Source: Pectinophora gossypiella | Lineage: Eukaryota > Arthropoda > Insecta > Lepidoptera > Gelechiidae | Length of the DNA stretch: 64,000 nucleotides | Assembly: GCF_024362695.1 (NCBI RefSeq) | Contig: NC_065425.1 | Coordinates: 6,391,001-6,455,000 of the forward strand | Reading direction: 5' to 3' | Part shown: piece by piece, positions 1 through 11,984 of the stretch | How the letters are laid out: each line of letters starts with the position of its first letter | Position numbering within the stretch: the first letter of the stretch is position 1 | Translations under genes and position numbers: made by a program | Notes under the pieces: model-generated | Databases searched by the model: none | Seen by the model: only the letters and a program-made list of their open reading frames with translations | What the model was told of the DNA's origin: nothing

Positions 1-33
1 CAAAGTGTATACATATTAATGCTCGTGACCGTA
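1..33. mobile_element. MITE family M2, right end only (cut by window edge)
   Basis: CAAAGTGTATACATATTAAT and GCTCGTGACCGTAC match the right end of the full copies at 14007, 16383 and 56740. Confidence 0.75.
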
Positions 34-259
34 CAGGCTGTTAGTGACATCGTAACGAATACTGAGGGGAATGACTTAGATCATGATTCTGAACTGATAT
101 CAAGTGGAATTTCCTGTCGGAAAATTCAAGAATTTTTGTTTTTTTTTATTATTTTCAGTTCCATACTTTTGCGACGAAAAATTCCACTTGATATCAACTT
201 AGAATCATGGCCTGCATCATCTCTCAAAGTTTTCGATACGATGTCACTAACACCCTGTA
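32..259. mobile_element. MITE family M1 (Tc1/mariner-like), full length
   Basis: Termini are CAGGCTGTTAGTGACATCG and its mirror GTCACTAACACCCTG inside TA flanks; long inverted arms (CATGATTCTGAACTGATATC) meet in an AT-rich centre. The left end abuts a family M2 end at 1-33. Confidence 0.85.
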
Positions 260-580
260 TAACCAAGGGTACCAGTAAGTCGGTAATAAATTAACTGATC
301 CTGATCACGTGGAAATTCTGACATTGATGTTTCCTGTTTGAAATTGACTTGAGCCCAGGATTAGGGTTCGATCCCCTGTGCGTAACAAAGAGTTTTACAC
401 ACAGATTTATATTTATAGACAGATTTATACATTGATGTATAATATAATTATGTTACTATATTGGATTTATAGTACCATCAGCTTCCTTAGTGGAAGTAAA
501 CATTGAATAATCTTTCATACATAAATACATCATTACATCACACACACACACACTCAAACATATACATATAGCAAGAAATA

Positions 581-790
581 CAGGGTGTTAGTGACATCGT
601 AACGAAAACTATGAGGGATGATTCAGGTCATAATTCTGAGTTAATATCAAATGGAACTTTCCATCGCAAAAGTATAGAATTGAAAATAATTTAAAAAACT
701 CAAATTTAAAATTCCAATTGATATTAACTCTGAATCATGGTCTGAATCATCCCCCTCAATATTCGTTACGTTGTCACTAACGCAATTCAG
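581..790. mobile_element. MITE family M1
   Basis: CAGGGTGTTAGTGACATCG at 581 and the inverted arm to about 782. The right terminus has decayed into AACGCAATTCAG. Confidence 0.8.
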
Positions 791-965
791 TATTTTATTC
801 GCCCCGGGATATTAATTCAGACAGTTTCAGTCTCCCGTCCCTTTACTTTTCGGCGAATAAGAAAATGAGGGGTGTAACTTAAAATAAAATTAGGAGGTGT
901 CTGTAGGCATCGGGGTCTATGTTATGTTGAGTTGAGAATGCTTTGGCTGAGTCAATCCTGTAGTC

Positions 966-1108
966 TGCGGGCCTAGCACCGTAAGCACGCGACTCTTTCT
1001 CGCCGCGACAGAGATCGTCTGTCTTTTTCTGTGCAGTACTGTGAAAGCGTGACGGGTGACGTATGTCGAGGCCAGAAAGAGTCGCACGCTTACGGTGCTA
1101 AGCCCGCT
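966..1108. mobile_element. MITE M5, palindromic 143 bp
   Basis: Left GGGCCTAGCACCGTAAGC with CGACTCTTTCTCGCC; right mirror GGCCAGAAAGAGTCG and GCTTACGGTGCTAAGCCC. Confidence 0.8.
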
Positions 1109-2274
1109 GGTAGTGGTAATCGTTTTTCCTTGTAGCTTGTGAAGTTTCAGAGAACACGTCACACAAAGTGAAACTGCTGTTAAGTTTCAGCGAACTGTCG
1201 TGAAGAATCGAAAGAAATGTTCGACTGAAAAAGCTTTAGTACAGTGCCAATATGAATCATTGCTACTTTTCCAAGAATACTGGATCTGTTTCTTTTGAAA
1301 ACAGAAGAACTAAAGGCTTCACATCAAAAGTGATGCAGTTTGAGAGCGGAACACTGCGAACACGCATTCTGTTCGCAGACACTACACATCATAATACACG
1401 ACATCCACCTCCACCTTACGAACATCCGTTTTGCTTTTTTTGTAATTGTTTTGTGAAAATTTCAAATGCAATTAAAACATAAATGTGAAATGAGAGCCAA
1501 GTTCAATATTATGATAAATGCCTTGGTTGTTGACTTCAACGACAAAAGAAGTGAGATCTAAATGGGTGCCAAGTTCAATGGTCAGTCCTGAAATTTATTT
1601 ATAAGTAACAGTATAATTATCAAATCTTCTTTTAACATAAGATAATGTGTTGTATAGCCTAAGGTCTGTCTTAGATAGTTTTTATAAAACTACCAACAAA
1701 TTATTATGTTAGATCGCTAGTTTCTACCAACAATACAAATTTTCGGAATTATAAAATAAGAACCGACAAATACTTGTAGGTTTAGAACTTGCGAAGGCTA
1801 TAATTCATATATGAAAACATAGGTAGTCAAAAGTACATCCATTGCAAGATGAACAAAGTATCCACACCTCACCGATCTTTCTAGACCAACGTGATAGGTA
1901 GTGAGCCGCATCGCGTTCTATAATGGTAGAGCCAGTGTGTTAGTCCAAACGAGGATTGCGGTGGGGAAGAAGGGGGATGAAATAAAAATACCCGCACTTG
2001 ATGCAGTTAGCAGTAAAGTTGTCGCGTTGAGATGAGAATGAGATCTCTTGACCTGCTTGTGGCGTTGGTGTGCTACCTTTGAACTTTGGTTATGAATATG
2101 CCTAGAAAAACATGCATATTTACGAATTTAAATATCATAAAAACGTTCAGGACACTGACCTCGTATATAAACAGATAGACTACCTTAATTCTTTCAAATA
2201 TTCTTCCTCTCAGACGACGCCCTGAGCCGAGGCTCGCGCCCAACTGAGCACCCTCAGGCCTGTTGTCTTAAATT
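1109..2274. other. Intergenic, no gene seen
   Basis: AT-rich. A dispersed repeat piece at 1850-1960 (CCTCACCGATCTTTC; GTGATAGGTAGTGAGCCGC) has a relative at 63195-63345. A short plus-strand frame near 1252-1482 shows no domain or splice support. Confidence 0.5.
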
Positions 2275-2490
2275 TTGTACCGAGTGAGAGTCCTCAGCGC
2301 TCCCCATTTGTCCGGCCCAGAGATTAATGCCATCCGCGGCAAATCTACAATAAGTCACGTCCTCTGTGAAGCAGTCGGACATATACAGGATGTTAGTGAC
2401 ATCGTAACAAAATCTTTGAGGGATAATTCTGACTATGATTCTAAGTTGATATCAAGTAGAATTTTCCGTCACAAAAGTATGGTAAAACTA
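2275..2490. repeat. LINE-like fragment joined to a half MITE M1
   Basis: 2275-2380 holds TCAGCGCTCCCCATTTGTCC and GCGGCAAATCTACAATAAGT, repeated at 9075-9150, 17500-17575 and inverted at about 9510-9655. From 2386 a left half of M1 follows (CAGGATGTTAGTGACATCG). Confidence 0.7.
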
Positions 2491-3539
2491 TAAAAGTTTC
2501 ATTAATTTTTCGTCAGATAATTCCTCTGTAAAAAAGTGATCGCGCCGCATCTTGAGACTATCTTACGACGGTGTGTCAAGATCGAATTTAGTCGCAATGG
2601 GCGTACCGACGACCGATATTGTTCTTTATTTTACAACTATAACGTCATAATTTGAGGGAACGAGCTTAAACTACATATATAACTTAATGTATACGTATTT
2701 ACAACACGGGTTGGACGCTTTTTTAGTAAAAATCTTAGCGACTGTACGTAAGTCTATTTTTTTTATAGTAAGTCGGGTCTGTGCCGAGGATATTCTTGCA
2801 GCGCCTTCTCCTCGGCTATACGGGTTATGATAAGCGAAAATATAAATTATTCTTCCAAATTAATTTTACACAATATTTTCCATTGAAGTATAAGTAAAAC
2901 TTAATAATTAGACTTTTATGAGTTTGAATTAATGTTTGGATCATAGATAATTGATATCACGTGGTTTCTATAGACTCCTTTTACATGGAAATTAAACATA
3001 GCTGTCAAGAAGTGCGTGTGCGTATACTATTCACCTCTGTCTACCCGTTCGGGGTTACAGGCGTGATTATATTTTGTTGTGTTATTGTATAATGTTACTA
3101 TAAGTACTTTCAGATCGACCGGAGTCCATCAGCCAAGTTAATTAAATTACCTACAATTATGATTCATGGAACGTTTATTGAAAGTTTAATATCTAACTAA
3201 TAGAATTTTCGATGCGAACCAGAATCTATTATCTTTAATAAACCAAAGGATTTCTTTGAAAAACCTATTAAGTAACTATCGACCGTCTTGCCTGTACAAT
3301 TTCAGAAACACTCCCCACATCGAGGCTCATAATTCCGGCAGTCGAAAGTGTGTAATTAGGCGCACAACCCAAGTTTTCCAAGCTGTAAAGCTAGTAAGAC
3401 GCCGGCGATAGAGGTAAGTTTGCCGTGAAATACAAACGCGAACATAAGTTTTGTAATAAGTATTCCAGGGAATAATAAAGTGAATGGGAGAATAGATGAG
3501 GCATTGTTTTACAGGCACACCTCACGTCAGATGCTATCA
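2491..3539. other. Intergenic, no gene seen
   Basis: Contains a LINE 3' scrap (2795-2830) and a repeat piece (CTACCCGTTCGGGGTTACAG at 3040) related to 6600-6660. Nothing else recognised. Confidence 0.5.
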
Positions 3540-3872
3540 GAACCACAACATACCAGAGTATTTATAAACAAACTACGTAAGAAAGGCGCGTGTAAAGTAA
3601 ATATTATATACACCCACTCCCAAGTCCCATGTAACAGAGAGTGACTCCATTACCATTAACCAGGCACAAATCCTGGGAACCACGTAATATCAGTTATAAT
3701 ATGATCCACACAACGACAATTTTATAGATTGAGAATTATTTTATTAATACAAACACGAATTCAGACTAATATAGTCGAATTCAATAGTTTAAAGACCGAG
3801 CTGGGATTCGAAACTGTGACCTTACGATATAAGTCAGCGTTTTCTGAAAAGGACTAAGTGTCACAGATTAAT
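3540..3872 (-). mobile_element. SINE family E
   Basis: Shares order and sequence with 56022-56302: CAGGCACAAATCCTGG near 3660, GAGCTGGGATTCGAAACTGT (B-box side) and CTAAGTGTCACAGATTA at the end. Confidence 0.65.
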
Positions 3873-4317
3873 CGTTTTCTTTTCTCTTCGGAAGTTACAA
3901 ATATACGTAATTAGGTATTACTAAAAGAGACAGTACTATCAAATACAATATTAGTATAATTGGGATCTTTAGTAGGCCTGTTTGCTTTATATACAAGCGT
4001 GAAGCGTGCTTAATTTGCCTTGGAATACAAGCCTTATTTCCTGAAAATACATACCACATCGTCGGCGTTATAACTCCCGGTTCCGGTTTCCGTGTCAATG
4101 AAGTTTTAATACGCGGCCGGTGTGTGCCACCTTCATGTATTACAAGCTCTGAGCGGGGCCACGAAGGCAGAGCATAGTTCAACTTGGAACGAAAACGTGC
4201 ATGAATTGAGATGATTTTATGAATGTTTACTCTGAGTTTTTAAAATAATTAGTTTACAATGCTGTTACTAACTTTAGCATTATTTACTAACTAAGTACAT
4301 AATCTTAAATTAACTAC

Positions 4318-4618
4318 TCATCATCATCACCAGCCCATTAACGTCCCCACTGCTGGGGCACGGGCCTTCCCTATGGATGGATAGGGAGATCGGGCCTTAA
4401 ACCACCACGCGGGCCCAGTGCGGATTGGTGGTTATATTAACGACTGCTAATGCAGCCGGGACCAACGGCTTAACGTGCCTTCCGAAGCACGGAGGAGCTC
4501 GAGATGAAAACTTTTTTTTTGTGGTCACCCATCCTATGACCGGCCTTTGCGAAAGTTGCTTAACTTCAACAATCGCAGACCGAGCGCGTTTACCGCTGCG
4601 CCACCGAGCTCCTCAATC
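4318..4618 (-). mobile_element. SINE family C, tRNA-like head
   Basis: On the minus strand it reads GAGCTCGGTGGCGCAGCGGT, TCTGCGATTGTTGAAGTTAA and a poly-A run, and ends GGGGACGTTAATGGGCTGG plus a GATGATGATG tail. Matches 15940-16232 in the opposite orientation. Confidence 0.85.
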
Positions 4619-4897
4619 AACTACTAATCCTACTAAATTAACTACTAATCCTTTAATATCTATTTTAATTATTTTGTATTAACATTACGCCGCGCTGTCC
4701 ACCTACGGTATATTTAGTTCATTGTTTTAAGACGAAATTAATAGCTAACCCTATCAAAGGCTTCGGTTTTTTGGGTTGCTACTGTAGCAATGCTTATCGG
4801 AAGGATTGGCCGGAGATTGCGGAAAGTCGAGAGGAGTGGAAAATCAAGGGGAGGCCTTTGCCCAGCAGTGGGATCAAATAGGCTAAATAAGATAAGA

Positions 4898-5224
4898 TCT
4901 TCTTCTATCGTGTGGGTTGTGAGGTGAATTACCAACCTCATCAACCCTGGTGTCAGGGTTACTATTGAGCCGCCAAAGGCCCCTGACATGACTCATATAA
5001 CGACTACGTACTTACATTAGTAAGTAGTAACCGGGACCAACGGCTTAACGTGCCTTCCGAAGCACGGATCGTCTTACTTTCGGACAATCAGGTGATTAGC
5101 CTGTAATGTCCTAACCAAACTAGGGACCACAAAGTAATTTTTGTGATATGTCCCCACCGGGAATCGAACCCAGGACCTCCGGATCGTGAGCCCAACGCTC
5201 AACCACTGGACCACGGAGGCCGTT
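4898..5224 (-). mobile_element. tRNA-derived SINE, family A
   Basis: The head on the minus strand carries tRNA-like A and B boxes (GGTCCAGTGGTTGAGCGTTG; GGTTCGATTCCC). The body has GTAAGACGATCCGTGCTTCG and the tail has CACACGATAGAAGAAG. It is flanked by an 11-bp target duplication ATAAGATAAGA (4887-4897 and 5225-5235). Confidence 0.88.
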
Positions 5225-5728
5225 ATAAGATAAGATAAGACTGTAGCACTGCATTAAAAACAATTTATCGCGCTAAGACGCTCTCTTGGATCCGTTTTAG
5301 ATAGTGGTGTAAATTAGCTATAAGAACTTGTAATAATAAATAAATAAATAAAATTACAAAGTTATTGAGAAAACCTATGGAGAAATTGACTATAATATAT
5401 TTTTTAATTTTGTAAACTAGATTACTTACGTAACTATAAACCACAGAGTTTACCGTACTCGATGCTATCAAGTATGACATACATTATCATAAACCCACGC
5501 CCAAGATCGTCAGAACCCCGCCAGGGTGGTCGACGTTTTCCCTGATCCAGTGCCGATAGCTCCTCTAATTGAGGCGTATTCTCTGCAGCAAGCAGCTAAT
5601 CGCATTTTATATTTTTTCTTCACTCCTATTCCAACTTTACGTAAGCAAAACGCGGCGCGGGTTTGCGGCGTGTAGCTAAAACTCTGCTCATAATGGCAAT
5701 GAGCTACCTTTCTATCTGTATAATAACG

Positions 5729-6040
5729 GCCTCAGTGATCCAGTGGTTGAGCGTTAGGCTCACGATCCGGAGGTCCCGGGTTCGAATCCCGATGGTGACA
5801 TATCACAGAAATTACTTTGTGATCCCTGGTTTGGTTAGGACATTACAGGCGGATCACCTGATTGTCTAAAAGTAAGATGATCCGTGCTTCGGAAGCCGTT
5901 GGTCCTGGTTACTACTTACTGATGTAAGTAGTCGTTACGTAAGCCATTTTAGGGGCCCTTGGCGGCTCAATAATAACCCTGACACTAGTTGATGAGGTTG
6001 GTAATTCACCTCACAACCCACACGATAGAAGAAGAAGATC
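5729..6040 (+). mobile_element. tRNA-derived SINE, family A
   Basis: Head GATCCAGTGGTTGAGCGTTA, B box GGTTCGAATCCC, tail CACACGATAGAAGAAGAAG. Full length, opposite in orientation to the copy 500 bp upstream. Confidence 0.88.
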
Positions 6041-7556
6041 TATATAACTATCTAAGGTAACGTTTAAGGCGATATATGAAGAGAAACTGTCAACACGGTA
6101 GAATCGGTAGTACTCCGCCCTGAACGTATTTGAGTCAAACGCCCAAGGTCATTCGCTTTGTATATCGCCTTAAGTAGCTTAAGTTGGTTTGTTAAACACT
6201 TTGTTAACTCTGTTTTGTAAGCTACTGGTTTTGTAAATAAATAAAGTCGTCCGCTCACTTAGTAGCCACGACCTTACCGCCCTTCCAGACACGCTCCAAT
6301 ACATATATCGCTACAACGACACGTTTGATAAACAATTTACGAAACATTTACTCCGTTTGATTAGCAAACATTTGGCTGGTTTTCATTAAATGTTTGTTTA
6401 ATTGGTAAAGTTATTTGCGCCTCGGCTGAAATCGAATAGAGCAATTTTATAACATGAACACACACACACATTTTTTTTCTGTATTGCTTATACTAACCCA
6501 ATGAGTCCTGTTACTTGAATAAATAAATAAATATTATAACGTAAAGGTACGTAGGTTCATCATATCCAGCTTACGACATCGTATCAACAGTGGCTGCAAG
6601 TTGTCTTTGATTACTTGTGGCTCTGCCCACCCCATTAGGGATTACGGGCGTGCGTTTATGTTTATGTATGTATTATAACGTACATTCATCGCATAATGAA
6701 CTAAGTTCCCACACTTAAACGAATTTGAACAATTTTATTACATAACAAGACCACACCACGTCTGTATTAAGGGGTAGTAAGGGGTAGACAGAGGTGTATT
6801 AAGTAGTTAGTTATTTTTTTATATTTTATTTCATTACAAAACGTCATTAGTAGAATATAAATAAGATGGAACGGAAATACATAAACAATTAAGACGTAGT
6901 ATACAAACAAACAAACGCAGAAGTAAGGCCGCCTGATATACTTAACTAATTATAATGTCTTTTTTAAGTGCAATAAAGATTTTTGTAAGGGGCAAGTCAC
7001 AAGGACTGTAACCTGGAATCTGAGAGAAGGCAGCAGTAACTGTCAGTACTATTCAGAGGCGGAGGACAAGAGTCCTAGTTCGGCTTTGAAATAAACTACT
7101 CTGGGTGCCATCCCACTCGCGTCAGACAGAGAACAGCGGGGCGGAAGGCAAGAGGGAAACCATACTGCCCTGTTTTTCCCTAAAAAAGTAGCATGGATAA
7201 TGCTACACTGACAAGAGCGTGGCTTTTAAATTAGTGAAAGATTTTTGTACTGTAGATAGACGTAGAAATTTCCACGCACTGATTCTCATTCAAGGAATAC
7301 CTTCAAGTAATAATCCTACAAAGACTCTGCTCTTTGAAAGACGCCTAGAAACTCAACTCCATTACCATATTAATGTCTTCTAAACCTCTCACACGTGTGT
7401 CCTCGTTCAGAACTCAGTTTGAAGAGCTTAAAGGGTATAGAGTTCTGTAAATTTATGAGTAAGTATTATGTTTTTGTTTTAAATGTCATCGGCTTGCTTA
7501 TCAAACGGGTAGCGACTGTTCGAACCCCGGTACTTGCACCAATGAGTTACATAAAA
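6041..7556. other. Intergenic with repeat scraps
   Basis: 6590-6660 (GGCTCTGCCCACCCCATTAG, GGATTACGGGCGTGC) is a SINE-like piece. 6760-6810 has GGGGTAGACAGAGGTG. 7000-7230 resembles a LINE 3' region ending ACAAGAGCGTGGCTTTTAA. No supported gene. Confidence 0.45.
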
Positions 7557-7883
7557 ACAAACATAAACAGCCTATATACATCCCACTACTTGGTACAGGC
7601 CTCCCTTCAATCAACCGGTGGGGGTATGGAGCATACTCCACCACCCTGCTCCACTGCAGGTAGGTGGTGTTTTTACGGCTAATAGCCGGGACTAACGGCT
7701 TAACGTGCCCTCCGAAACACAGAATCATCTTACTTTTTCAGACAATCAGGTGATCCAAGCCTGAAAATCCTTACCAAATAAAGGACCGTCTCATAAAGTG
7801 ATTTCGATAATCGCCCATTGGGAATCGAAACCAGACATGCAGGTCGTGAGCCTAACGGTCTAACCACTAGACTACGGAGGCTG
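7557..7883 (-). mobile_element. SINE family B, near full length
   Basis: Tail AGTGGGATGTATATAGGCTG, body GGTAAGGATTTTCAGGCTTG, head with TAGTGGTTAGACCGTTAGGC (tRNA-like A box). Minus strand. Confidence 0.83.
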
Positions 7884-9293
7884 TTTGTGTGTGTTGAGGC
7901 AATGACTTATTAGTTAAAGAAAAAAACTTATACGAATAGAATGGCTGACGGCGCCTGCTAAAGTGTAAGTATTTGACAATTATAAAAATGTAAATAAATA
8001 GTGACAAGGAACAAACTGGTGTTTTGCACTTGGAAGTAGAACCTTCGACCTCTCACCATCTACTACACCTACAGTCCACACATCAAGAGCCGAACAGATA
8101 GCACAGATAATATAATTTCATTTCGAAACAGTAGATTGTCGACGCGATTGTAATGACGAAGCGAACGTTCATTAGAACGAAATTGTTCGACAAGGCAGTA
8201 TTCTGCGCACTGTCTAATTTTGCTTCGGGATGAATAATTATTTTCAGATAGACGGAATGAGGCTGTTATTTTTATCCTTTTATGACTTGCCAGAAACGAG
8301 TGATCGCCAGATGCCACATTGAATATTCATTAATAAACGTCTCTGCAACAGATTGCAAATATTGTAATTAATCTTTTACAAAGCTTATTATTTTTATATG
8401 CGTCATTTTAAGCCCAATTTTATGGCGTCTTAGTGTCATTATTATCATTATTAAATTACTTGAGAGGAATAAGGCCGCCCATTTGCACTGTTGTTTGTTT
8501 GATAAATGTTTCTATGTTCTGTTTGTTTGCCACAAAGTAGATTTGATTTGAGAACTACATTGCTGTCTTTGGATGAGAAATGTATTAACCCTTTCACGTG
8601 CAGAGACCATGGGTCATTGATGGTTCATAACAGATAGTATGACACCTTGGAATCGGAACGTCATTAGACGTTCTGCCCTTGAAAGCTTTAATTACTTCTT
8701 ATGTTACGAACTGCTACGAGCGTAGTAATTGCTACGCCGTAGACATTAGGCTTCAACGCGTTCTGTTTGTCAATAAGGTTCGTTACTATATTTGTTATAT
8801 GTATGTATATACATAGTAGACTGTTAGGTCGATGACCAATTTCACCAATTAGGTAACTAGGTAAATTGTAAATATACAATACTTAAATACTGGTTTATTT
8901 ACATTATTTTAGACAAAACTTTGTAAGCTTATTTCCATCATACAGTAACCTGTACTGACATCTCGTTTATTAAACCATCCTTGGAACATAAATCGCCACC
9001 CAACTTATATCTATAGAACACCTGCCCGCACTGAGTTCAGAGTAAAATGGGACAAGTTCCAATGATCCCTGTAAGCTTTATTTTAGCCCTCAACGCTCCC
9101 CATCTGTCCGGCCAAGTATTTAATGCCGTTTGCGGCAAATCTACAGTAAGTCTTATAATATTATTACAAATATTTTTTACTAAGCCTTGACATAATTATT
9201 TTTATAGTCTAGATAGTTTAAAAATAAAATAAAATAAAAATACAACATGGCTTAGAGTACGATATTACATAAATTAAAACTTTATAACCTACA
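7884..9293. other. Intergenic, no gene seen
   Basis: 8585-8680 begins TTAACCCTTTCACGTGCAGA and could be a short piggyBac-type remnant, judged only by the TTAA-CCCTTT end. 9075-9150 is the CTCCCCATCTGTCCGGCC repeat. The minus frame at 8069-8317 has no domain. Confidence 0.4.
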
Positions 9294-9491
9294 CAGGGTG
9301 TTAGTGACATCGTAACGAATACTGAGAGGGGTGATTGAGACCATGATTCTGAATTGATATCAAGTGGAAACTTTTATAGTTTTACCACACTTTTGCGACG
9401 GAAAATATTCTACTTGATATCAACTTAGAATCATAGTCTGAATTATAAGTAAGTACCTCAAAGTTTTTGTTACGATGTCACTAACACCCTG
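9294..9491. mobile_element. MITE family M1, full length
   Basis: CAGGGTGTTAGTGACATCG at the left and CACTAACACCCTG at the right, followed by TATA. The inverted repeat of the 2275-2380 sequence (about 9510-9655) lies next to it. Confidence 0.85.
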
Positions 9492-9659
9492 TATATGTTC
9501 GACTGCTTCACAGAGGACCAGAAAATATATTTGGTCTCTGGCCTAATTTTCCCATGACTCTAGTTTTTTTTTTTTTTTTTTGACGTGACTTATTGTAGAT
9601 ATGCCGCAGATGACATTAACTACGGGGAGCGCTGAAGGCTCTCACCCGGTACAACGTTT

Positions 9660-10255
9660 ACCATGACTCTAGTCAAACCAGGACAAAGGTAAAGACAAGC
9701 GAAAACAGGTAAGGTAGGTAAGAGTCGTCATTTAAATTAAATTGTCTTATCGATTCTGCTTTTATCTACTGGTACACGTTTATGTAAAAAAATATCTCTT
9801 ATAGTATTTTGATTTAATTTGATGTCCAAAGAAGTTCGAAAAACACGTCAACAAAATCTAATTTTCTATGAATTTCATGTTTGGTGAAGCCACAATGAAA
9901 TTTACCTACCTACTAATTACTTCCTTTCTGAATGCGAGTTTTCCAATTTTCATTTATTCGAGAGGCCTCTCTGGTGTTCAACAAAGACACAGTCTTTTCC
10001 TGGTAAAACTTTTAGAAACTCGTAATTATGATTACGTTTATGCTAATGAAGTCTCCTTTGTAATATTAAGGTAAATAAGTAATTTTATTGTTTTTTGTGA
10101 GTTGGAGGAGGGGAGGTCTTTTCTAAACAGTGGGCACTACAGACTGAACAAGACAAGATTAGAAGAAAAGACAAGATAAAAACGTGACACGTTCTAGTTA
10201 CGTGCATCTAAAAACACGTGAAATAAACAATGCGTACTTACTACAAATTCAAATT
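9660..10255. other. Intergenic, no gene seen
   Basis: The plus frame at 9868-10074 (68 codons) has no domain, splice context or compositional support. Otherwise AT-rich unique sequence. Confidence 0.45.
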
Positions 10256-10590
10256 TAAAAATATCTTTATTCAGTAGGTAACATAGTTACAGTTTGAATC
10301 GTTATTTTTTACATAAGGAACGTCTCATTCGCCTAAAACTACTGCAGCTTCTCATAACCTGTATAGCCGGGGAAAAGAAGCTGCAAGAAAAATCTCGGAA
10401 CAGGGCTGGTCGTTCTTTAAAAAAAATAAAGTTAAAATATTGTTATACAATTGAGTAATTTTGCTGCCTAATATCAGTTCTTTGACAGATAATCCCATGC
10501 ATTCATAATCTTCTCAATAATCAATAACTTTATAATAACCTTGTTTTAGAAGTTTCTGTTTAACTACTGTCTTAAAACAGTTGAAACAGT
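10256..10590 (-). mobile_element. LINE fragment: 3' UTR and ORF end, same family as the intron 1 LINE
   Basis: On the minus strand it repeats the end of the 30100-32057 element: the coding end with its tail near 10500, then the 3' UTR with GGCTATACAGGTTATGAGAA, ending in the AATAAAGATATTTTT tail near 10262. It is 5'-truncated and decayed. Confidence 0.8.
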
Positions 10591-11115
10591 TGAGTTACAT
10601 TTTTAACGCACTAATATAATAAACTTAAAAAAACTCTCACATTCCTAGGAAGAGTTAATTAAGTAAGTCAACAAATCTAAATTATAGTAAGAACTTGCCT
10701 GTCCCGCTACCGTGCCCCGTTTCGTGGAAAGCAGCCATAAAACACATCTGGGCAAGACAGACGCCTCAATCTACGCTAACTTGGGCACCCTAAGTGCCTT
10801 ACGATAGACCCGGTGGGTTTTTTTTGGTTGGCCCATCGAGATATTAATCTTATGCGTGCGTCTCTTATGGAAAAAGGAAATAAAGCAGATTTTTTATGGA
10901 TAAAATATAGATACTTGGACGGTGTATGACAACCAATAAATACAAAACCCTCGATATTGAACATCTTTTGTAGAAAAATGATAAGATTTATGACTGTAAG
11001 CTATTTGTTATATAATTTGCAGAGAGCAACACACGAGGCCTGTGTTTGCTGGACGATAAAAACTAGGCGGCAGCAGTGTTACCTATGTGTTACTAAATTT
11101 TGACTGTTCTCCATA
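10591..11115. other. Intergenic, no gene seen
   Basis: AT-rich. A minus frame at 10776-10964 lacks support. Nothing repeated within the window was noticed. Confidence 0.45.
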
Positions 11116-11487
11116 CTGGCTCCGATTCCTGCAGACATCTTCTAATTTTATTTTAAGTTATACCCGTCATTTTCTTATCAGCCGAAAAGGAAAGGGACGA
11201 ATGATTGTCAACAAGTTAATTTTAAAACGAATGAATAACCCAGGCGAATAAAATAGGCATCTCGCTGGTATGTAATCCGCTTGACGTGCGTGACTTAACT
11301 CTGTCGGGTAATTGGCTGATGTAAAATTTTTAGACGTCTGTTTTAGATTTCTGCTTAAAATTGTATTCCATAAATTTTATGACTATCGATTACCTGTCCC
11401 TTTCTTTTTCAACGGATACGAAAAGGACAGGTACTTACTTATAACTTAAAATTAAATTAGATGGCGTCTGCAGGAATTAGCACCACT
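11116..11487. mobile_element. MITE family M3, full length ~370 bp
   Basis: Inverted ends built on GGNGCTAATTCCTGCAGAC with TAATTTTATTTTAAGTTATA and a CCCGTCATTTTCTTATC / CCTGTCCCTTTC block. The unique centre has CTCTGTCGGGTAATTGGC. Lies just upstream of the 92-aa gene. Matches 59627-59975. Confidence 0.82.
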
Positions 11488-11984
11488 GTCCAGCTATAGA
11501 GCAACACGGACCTCCGCAGACCGGGTCCAGCTAAAATTCGTTATAAATTGTTATAAAATGTGTGAAACATCGAGTGTATCCCGTCTGAAGGATGAGTTAT
11601 AAAAAAGGAAAGCCATCAGTTGGAAACAGGCTGTTTTGATTGAAAATAAGTTTTCTTCTTTCCAATCTAACGAAATAAATTTAACTCTAAGATTTTGCAG
11701 TTAAACGCTGCGCAAAGGGTTATTGTGTAAAAGTCATAGACCAACACGGGCTTCCGTATGTAAATTTGTTTCTATGGTCAAATAGTACAGGGAAACAGTA
11801 GCGACAGCTGATGGGAGAAATAGGCAGTTTTTATCCTCAAATTCAGTAAAATGACTAGGTAGGTACATCAACATGACAAGTTTCATATTGTGTCCATTGT
11901 GTCACACAATAATCGAAATTTTATAATCTATCTTCGAATATTACTATTTTTAATCTTGTCAAACATAAAATATTGTAATATGTA

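Noticed and set aside
5729..5830. tRNA genes (also at 13476, 18868, 60238 and minus copies)
   Set aside because: The A and B boxes are followed by shared SINE bodies and target duplications, and no full cloverleaf was traced, so these are SINE heads.
8069..8317. 82-codon minus-strand frame
   Set aside because: No recognisable domain, no splice partner, biased AT-rich sequence.
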